Source: JAJKJG01 sp036556825
Lineage (GTDB): Bacteria > Pseudomonadota > Alphaproteobacteria > Rhizobiales > Beijerinckiaceae
Assembly (NCBI GenBank): GCA_036556825.1
Contig: DATBIR010000224.1
Coordinates: 1 to 12,331, forward strand
Reading direction: 5' to 3'
DNA length: 12,331 nt
The number at the start of each line of letters is the position of its first letter. Position 1 is the stretch's first letter. The translations under genes were made by a program, and so were the position numbers. The notes under the pieces are model-generated. The model ran no database searches and had not been told where the DNA came from. It worked only from the letters and a program-made list of their open reading frames with translations. Positions 1 through 5,702 of the stretch are shown piece after piece.

Positions 1-1
1 A

Positions 2-1156
2 CCCTCTGCTGTTGTCGCTGGCGGTGGTGGTGGTGGCGGTGGCGGTGGCGGTGGCGGTGGCGGTGGTAGCGGCGGTAGCGGCGGTAGCGGCGGTAGCGGC
101 GGTAGCGGCGGTAGCAATGGTGGCGGAAACGGCGGCGGTCATGGCGGAGGCAATGACAACGCCGGCGGACACGGGGGAGGCGGTCATGGCGGCAGCGCCG
201 GCGGCCATGGCGGGCACGGCTCTTCCGAGGCGGGAGGCCGGGGAGGGCGCGGCGGCAACCATGGCGCCAGCGCGCATTCCGGCCGTGGCTCGGACGCCAA
301 AGGCATCGGCGGAAGCCTCGCCAGGGACGGCGTGATCGGTGCCTTCATCGATCAGTTCGGTCCTCAGCCGAACCGCGCTGGCCGGGTGGGCCAGAACGCC
401 AACGCCGGCCGGAGCACGGCGGCCCGCGGGGACAGGGCAAAGGGCGCGCGTGGCGCTGCCGCGACGCGCGACACGAGCCGCGGCTCGGGTGCCAAGCAGG
501 GCAACGCCGCAAAGGCGGCCTCCCTCGGCAAGCTCAATGCCGCTCACGCCTCGCAGGCCGCGCTGGCGCAGGCCTCGCCCAATTCGGCGGTCGGCCAGAT
601 TGCGGCCTACAAGGCGGCGGTCGAGAGGGGAGATCTCGACAAGGCGGCGGCGGTCTTGGCCGGCCTTGCCAACAAGGACATCACCGCGAGCACCGTCGCC
701 GAGTTGAATGGGCTGCTGGGCGTCACGCTCACCGAAGCCGAGACGGCGACGGTCGCGCAGCAGGCACGAGACCAGCAGACGCGCGAATCGACGTCGCGCG
801 GCGTGTCGGGAAGCCGCGGCGGCACGACGAAGTCCAGGGTCGGAACCGAGCGCGCCGAGGCAGCGCCCATGCGCAGCGCCGAGCTCGGACGCATGAATGC
901 CGCGCACGCATCCGTGCGCGCATTGGATCACGCCGCGCCGCATTCGGCCGTGGGGCACGTGGCAGCTTACCAACAGGCCGTGCTCAACAACGATCTCGAC
1001 AAAGCCGCGGCCGTGCTGGCAACGTCCAACAAGAGCGTCAGCGCAGAATCGGTGCGCGGGCTCAACGGGCTGTTGGGCATCACCCTTGACGACAAGGCCG
1101 TCACCGAGGTGGTCGCCAAGGCACACGGCCTTCAACAGGAGCCGCTGCGGCGGTAA
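2..1156 (+). CDS. Gly-rich protein with duplicated C-terminal module, 5'-partial
   Basis: The reading frame is open from the left edge (codons starting at base 2) to a TAA at 1154-1156, so the true start lies outside the window. About 385 residues are visible. The first part is a glycine tract turning into Ser-Gly-Gly repeats, then a Gly/His/Asn-rich stretch to about base 260. A basic Ala/Arg/Gly linker follows, then two copies of an 82-residue module (521-766 and 881-1126) sharing NAAHAS, SAVG, LDKAAAVL and LNGLLG. A GTG at 332 gives a plausible but false start, because the same frame continues upstream and fully explains the Gly-rich DNA. I recall similar NAAHAS-type modules in Bradyrhizobium hypothetical proteins. 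An extracellular or surface role is only a guess from composition. The nearest strong terminator lies 213 bases downstream. Confidence 0.8.
   Translation, partial: PSAVVAGGGGGGGGGGGGGGGGSGGSGGSGGSGGSGGSNGGGNGGGHGGGNDNAGGHGGGGHGGSAGGHGGHGSSEAGGRGGRGGNHGASAHSGRGSDAKGIGGSLARDGVIGAFIDQFGPQPNRAGRVGQNANAGRSTAARGDRAKGARGAAATRDTSRGSGAKQGNAAKAASLGKLNAAHASQAALAQASPNSAVGQIAAYKAAVERGDLDKAAAVLAGLANKDITASTVAELNGLLGVTLTEAETATVAQQARDQQTRESTSRGVSGSRGGTTKSRVGTERAEAAPMRSAELGRMNAAHASVRALDHAAPHSAVGHVAAYQQAVLNNDLDKAAAVLATSNKSVSAESVRGLNGLLGITLDDKAVTEVVAKAHGLQQEPLRR
20..115 (+). repeat. In-frame simple repeats coding poly-Gly and Ser-Gly-Gly
   Basis: Bases 20-67 are mostly alternating GGC/GGT codons. From 68 there are five perfect 9-bp units (AGC GGC GGT) followed by a sixth AGC at 113. 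Units of 3, 6 and 9 bp keep the frame, so length changes by slippage would alter only the length of the glycine tract. It lies inside the partial Gly-rich gene. Confidence 0.9.
521..1126 (+). repeat. Internal duplication: two 82-residue modules
   Basis: Module 1 (521-766) and module 2 (881-1126) have equal length and begin 360 bases apart. They align almost without gaps: LGKLNAAHAS with LGRMNAAHAS, ASPNSAVGQIAAY with AAPHSAVGHVAAY, GDLDKAAAVLA with NDLDKAAAVLA, and LNGLLGVTL with LNGLLGITL. One residue differs in length after AAAVLA. The modules have diverged at DNA level, so the duplication is old. They look alpha-helical. The fold is not one I can name. Confidence 0.85.
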
Positions 1157-1368
1157 CCGCGAAACGATGCACCTTCCGTGCCGGTCGCGCGGTGCGCAGA
1201 CTGGCAACGAGCGGCGCATTGTTTACCCGGTGGTAACGCCTGCGGCGGCGCAAATCACGATTCGGCCGCAAGAGCATCGCAAGCGGGTCATGCTGGGGCC
1301 GTGCTTGGCCGTTCTATTGTGACCGTGAGAGGCGCTCACCGCAGCCCCCCTGCCCGCGCTTCTCGCAG

Positions 1369-1404
1369 CCCCCGCCATGGCCGCACCCCATGGCGGGGGT
1401 TTTT
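1369..1404 (+). terminator. Intrinsic terminator with 12-bp stem
   Basis: A perfect 12-bp stem (arm CCCCCGCCATGG at 1369-1380, complement at 1388-1399) closes a 7-base loop and is followed by five T at 1400-1404. It probably ends the transcript of the Gly-rich gene, 213 bases after its stop codon. The region 1157-1368 in between has no ORF with convincing start signals or family similarity, and I recognise no RNA gene in it. Confidence 0.88.
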
Positions 1405-1491
1405 CATATCTGTTGCCGCGCCGTGACAGATTTTTCGCGCGTGATCGTGCATGGTCGTTTGCAGAACACGGCGCGGCTGGGGGGCTGCGCG

Positions 1492-1530
1492 GGCCCTCTT
1501 CGGTTCGACCGGAGAGGGCCTTTTCCTTTT
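1492..1530 (+). terminator. Second intrinsic terminator, 13-bp stem with T-rich tail
   Basis: An 8-bp stem GGCCCTCT/AGAGGGCC (1492-1499 with 1513-1520) continues inward through TCGGT/ACCGG (one G-T pair) to a TCG triloop. It is followed by TTTTCCTTTT (1521-1530). It is only about 90 bases after the first terminator. It may be a back-up terminator, or it may end a short transcript starting between 1405 and 1491. I see no good promoter there. Confidence 0.75.
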
Positions 1531-1536
1531 GCGCGC

Positions 1537-1977
1537 AGTTGCGCGTTGCGGCCACAATGCGCGCCGTGCCGGCGCCGACGCGTCGGGCGCCGTCGCGCAG
1601 CTCGAAGAGAGCCGGAGCGGGATCGGTTCGGCGCACCGATTTTGTCTTGCGGCAAGTTGCGTGTCGCAGAGCCGCCGCGCGCGCTGTCGGGCGGAGGCGC
1701 CTACGCGATCAAGCGGATCAAGGAGAGTCGCAGCGGGATCGGGTCGGCGAACCGATTCCGTCATGCGGGAAGTCGAACGGTGCGGCGCGACCGTGCGCGC
1801 CGTGCGGACGCGGGCGCGCCTGTCAGCATCGAGCAAAATAGAGGGGGGCAACTCAGATCGAATCGCACCTGCTCTTCTTCTCTTGGTGTCGCATGATCTT
1901 TTTCGGCAAAGCGGTGCCCACTTTGCCGGATCATGCTCCAAGAGAGCCGGAGCGGGAGCGGTTCAGCCGGAGTGATT
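1537..1977. repeat. Degenerate ~116-bp intergenic repeats, three recognisable cores
   Basis: Three related cores occur at 1606-1641, 1722-1757 and 1941-1977, each beginning near GAGAGCCGGAGCGGGATCGG. The first two match at 31 of 36 positions by eye and are 116 bases apart. The flanks also align: AGTTGCGCGTTGCGG at 1537 resembles AGTTGCGTGTCGCAG near 1655, so the unit is about 116-118 bp. The third core abuts the palindromic repeat that ends at 1945. The stretch 1531-2005 has long open frames on both strands, but they are mutually exclusive, Arg/Ala-rich and without family features. I read it as non-coding repeat DNA. Confidence 0.6.
1879..1945. repeat. Extended palindromic intergenic repeat (GCATGATC family)
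   Basis: Nested inverted repeats are seen: TCTCTTGG (1879-1886) with CCAAGAGA (1938-1945), GCATGATC (1891-1898) with GATCATGC (1929-1936), and CGGCAAAG (1904-1911) with CTTTGCCG (1921-1928), around a 9-base loop. From memory, a very similar GCATGATC...GATCATGC palindrome is dispersed between genes in Bradyrhizobium and other Hyphomicrobiales. It lies just past the 3' end of the minus-strand gene at 2006-2920, where it could also act as a transcript-end hairpin. Confidence 0.8.
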
Positions 1978-2005
1978 CCCTGCGCGCGGAGCTGCCAGGC
2001 GCGGC

Positions 2006-2920
2006 TCAGACGGGATCGCGCACCGCGGCGACGCGCGAATTGCAGCGGACGTAGCTCTGCGAGCCGCGCTCGCTCGACCAGGTCAGCCGGTCGCCCTCGA
2101 CCGCGATCCGCACATTCGCCGTCCACCGCTTGCGGCCGTTCGAGCAGCTCGAGCTTGCCACGGCGACGTTGCCCTCCTGCTTCAGGTGCCGGAAGGTGCA
2201 TGTCACCTCGCCCGCCCAGGCGCCGTCCTGATTGATGACCGCGGGCAGAAGCTGACGGCGATTCGATTTCGGCGAGCAGGCGCTCGCGTTCGGCGCCCAC
2301 ACTCCGGTGAAGCCGACCGGATGCGTGGCTTCGGCGTCAGCAATTTGCGCCGTCTCGCTCGGCGAATCGTCGTCGGGCAGATCGGTGACCGCGTCACGAA
2401 GCTGGGCGAGCTTCTCGGTCGCCTCGCGCTCGCCCGCGAAAGGCGGCGGAAGCAGATCCGGCCTGAGCACGGCCAGCCGCGCGAACAGCGGCTGTCTCGG
2501 ATCCTCGAACGCGCTGCGCAGACGCGACTGCGTGCTGGTCTCGTGATTGGTCGGGGCCGTTGCATGCCATGGCTTGCCGGGCGTCTGATAACTCGGCGGC
2601 AGGGGGACCCAGGTGATCTCGCTGCTCGCCGTCGATGCCGACTCCATCGCGCCGGTGCACAGCTCCACCGCCGCCCAGCACAGAGGCGCTGCCGCGGCGA
2701 CCGAGACGCCGACTCTCCAGGGCGTCGACAATTGCCGTCCGCGGCAGGCGCGGTGCCATCCATGCGCGCGCACCGACAGGGTCGATGCAGCCTTCTTGAG
2801 CGGCTCGGCATAGCGGGCGACGCGCAAGTGGGCGGCCGCCGAGCTGTGCAGCAAGTGCCGGATTCCGGCCGGGCCGCATTCGGTGCCGGAAGCGGCGAGG
2901 ATGCGTCGTGCGAGGGTCAT
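2006..2920 (-). CDS. Hypothetical protein with C-terminal four-cysteine domain
   Basis: The product is 304 residues and the function is unknown. It has a basic N-terminus, one likely membrane segment at residues 70-89 (GVSVAAAAPLCWAAVEL), a Pro-rich linker near 105-165, an acidic stretch (DLPDDD, 181-185) and a compact C-terminal domain at 203-293. That domain begins GVWAPNASAC and contains C215, C241, C259 and C293, which could form two disulfides if exported. Similar GVWAP...WTANVR...WSSERG domains occur, from memory, in Bradyrhizobium hypothetical proteins. The ATG at 2920 has no good ribosome site. An SD-preceded ATG at 3097 is in the same frame but is cut off by a TGA at 3019-3017, so the start is uncertain and may lie further in. 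Codon use supports this strand and frame. Confidence 0.7.
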   Translation of the reverse strand: MTLARRILAASGTECGPAGIRHLLHSSAAAHLRVARYAEPLKKAASTLSVRAHGWHRACRGRQLSTPWRVGVSVAAAAPLCWAAVELCTGAMESASTASSEITWVPLPPSYQTPGKPWHATAPTNHETSTQSRLRSAFEDPRQPLFARLAVLRPDLLPPPFAGEREATEKLAQLRDAVTDLPDDDSPSETAQIADAEATHPVGFTGVWAPNASACSPKSNRRQLLPAVINQDGAWAGEVTCTFRHLKQEGNVAVASSSCSNGRKRWTANVRIAVEGDRLTWSSERGSQSYVRCNSRVAAVRDPV

Positions 2921-3016
2921 TTGGATTGCGCGAGTTGGGGGGACAGCCAGGAATGCGCCGGCGGGATCCGGCCTGATACGGGCAGAGGCCGATGAGCCTC
3001 GACCTCTCGCGTCTCG

Positions 3017-3097
3017 TCACTCCGGCGACGTTCGCGACTGGAAGCCGTCGGGACGGCGGCGTTGCCGGGCTGCGGGCTGCTCGTGGTCTGCGGTCAT
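3017..3097 (-). CDS. Possible 26-residue micro-ORF or severed N-terminus
   Basis: The ORF begins MTADHEQPAARQ, with GGAGGA six bases before the ATG at 3097, and ends at TGA (3019-3017). It is in the same frame as the gene at 2006-2920. The 96 bases from the TGA to that gene's first ATG contain no further stop but use poor codons (CGA, AGA, TCA). It may be a leader peptide, an N-terminus cut off by a nonsense mutation, or a chance ORF. No family is recognised. Confidence 0.3.
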   Translation of the reverse strand: MTADHEQPAARQRRRPDGFQSRTSPE

Positions 3098-3204
3098 CGT
3101 GCGTCCTCCGCGCCCGGCATTGCGCACCCAACAGGGTTAAGCCCGAGTAAACGCATCTCCGCCAAGCCGGAGCTGCGCCGGCATGGCCGCGATCCCGTGG
3201 CGCC

Positions 3205-3564
3205 TTATGCGGCGCGTTCGCGCTGCTCGGGATAAGTTCCGAGGATCCGGTCGCGGATTTCGGCCAGCAGTCTCTCCGCCTCTTGCGCACGCAGCTCCGC
3301 GGCGCGCGCACGGGCCTCGGCTTCGTCGACCTGCTCGCGCATGCGACGCAGCTCGCTTTCGACCGACCTTGCGGCCGCCGCGATCGCCTCGCTGGCGAGG
3401 CGCATCGCAACCGCGGTGTCGCCGGGCTTGTCCGCTGGCACATGCGCCACGCGCGCTTCCGCCGGCTCGACCGGCCGAATCAGGGCCGTGCGCAGCGAAT
3501 CGAACGCCGCGATGGCGGCCTCCTCGGCGACTTGTTCGGTGTTTCTCGCTGCTGCCAGTCGCAT
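3205..3564 (-). CDS. Small coiled-coil hypothetical protein
   Basis: The product is 119 residues, starting MRLAAARNTE. I chose the ATG at 3564 rather than an upstream one at 3642 because GGAGG stands seven bases before it. The protein is soluble-looking, with no signal peptide or membrane segment. Residues 53-108 are an Ala/Glu/Arg-rich helix with heptad character (SVESELRRMREQVDEAEARA), a probable coiled coil. An N-terminal helix (residues 10-30) is separated from it by a Pro-containing linker. The family is unknown; coiled-coil proteins of this size are often scaffolds or partners of larger complexes, but nothing here shows which. A TTAA-N7-TTAA box lies 45 bases upstream of the start, suggesting possible CtrA control. 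The gene is probably monocistronic. Confidence 0.75.
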   Translation of the reverse strand: MRLAAARNTEQVAEEAAIAAFDSLRTALIRPVEPAEARVAHVPADKPGDTAVAMRLASEAIAAAARSVESELRRMREQVDEAEARARAAELRAQEAERLLAEIRDRILGTYPEQRERAA

Positions 3565-3608
3565 GGGCCAACCTCCATGATGATTCGGTAAGAGTTCGTT
3601 TAGATTGC

Positions 3609-3623
3609 TTAAGAAACAGTTAA
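3609..3623. promoter_or_regulatory. Candidate CtrA-type box, TTAA-N7-TTAA
   Basis: TTAA at 3609-3612 and TTAA at 3620-3623 are separated by exactly seven bases. On the minus strand the site reads TTAACTGTTTCTTAA, matching the known alphaproteobacterial CtrA consensus TTAA(C)-N6/7-TTAA(C) except for the last C. It lies 45-59 bases upstream of the coiled-coil gene starting at 3564. AT-rich half-sites are conspicuous in this GC-rich DNA. Binding is not shown. Confidence 0.45.
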
Positions 3624-3806
3624 GATCGGCCCTGCCTTGCACCGTAGCGTCGCATTACGCCCGGCGCAGGGCGTGCGCACGACTTTTCGATGTGGCCGCG
3701 CGGCGTAACCTGATTCGGCGCGCCGGTCGAACCGATCATGCGGGGCCCGGCGATCGCCCGGGCAGCGGGGGCATCGGTCGCCATGCAACATCGGTCCGGA
3801 GCCCGC

Positions 3807-4043
3807 TCAGCGCTTCGCCGAAATGCTCGCGGTCTGCGCCTCGGCCGGAACGACGTCGGCGCCGTCGATGACTGGGCCGCCGATGATCACGTCGCAGCAA
3901 CGTTCGGACACCACCTGCGCTGTGCGGTCGTGCCCGCCCAGCTGCGGCCAGCTGAAAGCGACGACCAGGAAACAGGCCGCAAGGGCAGCCGCGAGAAGAA
4001 GCAGCGACGTAAAGCTCGCGAGAAAATGCGGTGAATTGCGCAT
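3807..4043 (-). CDS. Small single-pass membrane or secreted protein
   Basis: The product is 78 residues, starting MRNSPHFLAS at 4043 with GGAGG five bases upstream. Residues 11-32 (FTSLLLLAAALAACFLVVAF) form a strong hydrophobic segment after a short N-terminus, so the protein is either anchored or cleaved and exported. About 46 residues follow, with a Cys pair at 49-50 (SERCCDVIIGG). The much longer open frame extending upstream to 5216 is an antisense shadow of the M15-like gene. No family is recognised. The gene is divergent from the M15-like gene across a 243-base region that must carry both promoters. Confidence 0.65.
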   Translation of the reverse strand: MRNSPHFLASFTSLLLLAAALAACFLVVAFSWPQLGGHDRTAQVVSERCCDVIIGGPVIDGADVVPAEAQTASISAKR

Positions 4044-4130
4044 CGGTGCCTCCGCTCGCTGACTGCGAGTCGACGCAAGCTTGGCTGTAAACGGGGCTAC
4101 TCTGCGGCGGCGGCGCGGCGGACTTGCGAA

Positions 4131-4150
4131 GCGCGACATGTGTGTCGCGC
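4131..4150. promoter_or_regulatory. Perfect inverted repeat in a divergent promoter region
   Basis: GCGCGACA (4131-4138) and TGTCGCGC (4143-4150) are perfect 8-bp arms around TGTG. The repeat lies between the divergent starts at 4043 (minus) and 4287 (plus), where a dimeric regulator could bind. A non-regulatory hairpin is also possible. No activator or repressor gene is adjacent. Confidence 0.35.
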
Positions 4151-4286
4151 ACGCCCTCCGATTGCCAGGGCCGGGGGAAGATGAGCAAAATTTGTGGCCG
4201 ATGGCACGGGCGTCGCCTTGGCGGCGACCCGCGCCCGCCAGATTCGTCCCACAATACCGCCACGCTTGTCGCAAGACTCGGGTCGC

Positions 4287-5177
4287 ATGTTGATCCCAGC
4301 GCGACCTCGCCAAAGTCCCGCCCTGCTGAGCGCCGGACGCGGCCAATCGGGTAACCGGACATATGTGCTGATCACGTGCGGCCTCGCCGCCCTGGTCGGC
4401 ACCGGCATCTTCGCGGTCTTGGATCATTCGAACGGTGTTGCGCGGTCGTCGAACGCGCCGGGCGCGAGCGCGCCGCCGGCAACCGGCGAAGCCGATCGTC
4501 GTCCCGTGCCGGCCGCGCCGACGCCCGGCACCCACCGCGCACCGCCTGCCCGGATGCTCACCGCGCAACCTGCCGAGGAGGCCGCTTACGTCAATGCAAA
4601 CGCGCCGGCCTCGCCGCCGGCGCCCTTCGCCGCGACCGCTTATGCCCCGGCGGCGACCGCCGCCTCGGCCCCCATTAGCGTGGAAGAGCCCGCCACCACC
4701 GGCACCTTCACCGCTCCGCGCTCCAGCCCGCCGATGCCGGCGGCGCAGCCCGCGCCGGCGCCGCAGCCTGCACCGGCCGAGGCCGCGCGCATGTCCGCGA
4801 AGCCGCAGCCCGCCGCGTCGGCCAATTGCCCGCTGCCCGCCCTGAACGACGTGCTCGCCGACGTGTCGGCAAAATTCGGGACCGTGACGGTCGTCGCCAC
4901 GCATCAGCACAAGACAGTCAACCACATCGCGGGAAGCGCGCGCGAAAAACTCCACCACGACTGCAAGGCCGTCGATTTCCGGCCCGAGCGCAGCCGCATC
5001 GAGGAGATCAAGGCTTATCTGCGCGGACGTCCGGAGATTGCCGGCGTCGAGAGCTATCGCGACGGCGTCATCCACATGGATGCGGCGGGCCGGGCGCTGG
5101 CGAGCCCGGGCAGGCGTCGTGCCCCGGCTTCGGCGCGGGCACAGCCCGCTCGGGACGCCGTGGAGGCGGGCCTCTGA
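4287..5177 (+). CDS. Membrane-anchored M15-like (YcbK-type) peptidase-fold protein
   Basis: The product is 296 residues from the ATG at 4287. A GTG at 4194 would add 31 residues; neither start has a clear ribosome site. I prefer 4287 because it leaves a short basic tail before the membrane segment at 25-45 (TYVLITCGLAALVGTGIFAVL). Residues 55-180 are an Ala/Pro-rich linker. The C-terminal domain (180-265) resembles the M15/YcbK D-Ala-D-Ala carboxypeptidase fold: VTVVATHQHKTVNH, then KLHHDCKAVDF and VIHMD. H223, D230 and H263 match the M15 zinc-ligand pattern HxxGxAxD...H, with Cys in place of the usual Gly. C181 and C226 could pair. A periplasmic murein role is plausible, but catalysis is unproven. 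It ends 139 bases before the convergent VOC gene. Confidence 0.75.
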   Translation: MLIPARPRQSPALLSAGRGQSGNRTYVLITCGLAALVGTGIFAVLDHSNGVARSSNAPGASAPPATGEADRRPVPAAPTPGTHRAPPARMLTAQPAEEAAYVNANAPASPPAPFAATAYAPAATAASAPISVEEPATTGTFTAPRSSPPMPAAQPAPAPQPAPAEAARMSAKPQPAASANCPLPALNDVLADVSAKFGTVTVVATHQHKTVNHIAGSAREKLHHDCKAVDFRPERSRIEEIKAYLRGRPEIAGVESYRDGVIHMDAAGRALASPGRRRAPASARAQPARDAVEAGL

Positions 5178-5315
5178 CCTATGAGGTGCGGCGCAAGCTC
5201 GCGACGCGCATGGCACGTTGCGGCGGCATTGCGATACCGCCGTATCTCACCGCCGCCGGGACGGTCCACGCCACTCGGCGTCGGCGCCGATTGCTCGCCC
5301 TCATCAACGACCTCT

Positions 5316-5677
5316 TCATCGTGTGAAGCCGACCGCGCCGGCATGTGCCGTGAGGTGCCGCGGCTGATACAGGCCAAGGCTGCCGCCGCCGGGGAGGCGG
5401 CTTGTCGTCAGCAGCCCCCAGCCTTCATCGCTGACCGGGCCGCATGCGATGCCGCGTTGCGCAAGCCGCGCCGCCTCCGCGTTCACGTCGTCGCACGTGA
5501 GGTAGAGCTCGTGCTTGCCGTTGCTCGCGTCGGGATGGAACGCGACCTCCGACGGCGGCGCCGCGAAGATCAGCCAGCCGCCTCCGGCGTCAACCGACGC
5601 AAATCCGAGCACGTCGCGGAAGAAAGCGCGGCCTCGGCCTCGCGCGTATAGATGACCGCATGCAGTCCGGTGATCAC
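5316..5677 (-). pseudogene. VOC/glyoxalase-family gene with apparent 4-base frameshift
   Basis: A GTG at 5677, preceded by GGAGG, begins VITGLHAVIYTREAEAA, the typical start of a glyoxalase/bleomycin-resistance (VOC) domain. The rest (VLGFASVDAGGGWLIF through GLYQPRH) is in another frame from about 5625 to the TGA at 5318-5316. The expected junction would read Ala-Arg-Ala-Phe-Phe-Arg-Asp. The DNA reads GCCGCGCTTTC where GCCGCGCGCGCTTTC would restore it, so four bases (GCGC) seem missing at about 5625-5630. Joined, the product is about 120 residues, the normal length. The fragment 5316-5612 (98 codons, GTG start) is open alone but lacks the first beta-alpha unit. Either it is a real inactivating deletion or a sequence error in a GC repeat. 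It starts 25 bases after the SDR stop, so the two were probably co-transcribed. Confidence 0.72.
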
Positions 5678-5702
5678 GCGCACCTCCGACGTGATCTGTT
5701 CC

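Noticed and set aside
12..335. Ala/Val-rich open frame beside the Gly-rich tract
   Set aside because: It is the same repeat DNA read one base out of phase. The Gly-rich frame continues into the well-supported downstream protein.
1223..1975. Several overlapping open frames of 80-200 codons on both strands
   Set aside because: They are mutually exclusive, Arg/Ala-rich, without ribosome sites or family features, and they cross two terminators and repeat DNA. Long chance frames are expected at this GC content.
2394..3443. 349-codon minus-strand open frame
   Set aside because: It is an Arg/Pro-rich shadow overlapping two better-supported minus-strand genes in other frames.
3720..3765. Possible fourth copy of the intergenic core and a GCCCGG/CCGGGC hairpin
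   Set aside because: The similarity to the core at 1722 is short and gapped, and the hairpin has no T-run, so neither stands as a feature.
4044..5216. Long minus-strand open frame joined to the 78-residue membrane protein
   Set aside because: The upstream part is antisense to the M15-like gene and low in complexity. The membrane protein has its own ribosome site and start at 4043.
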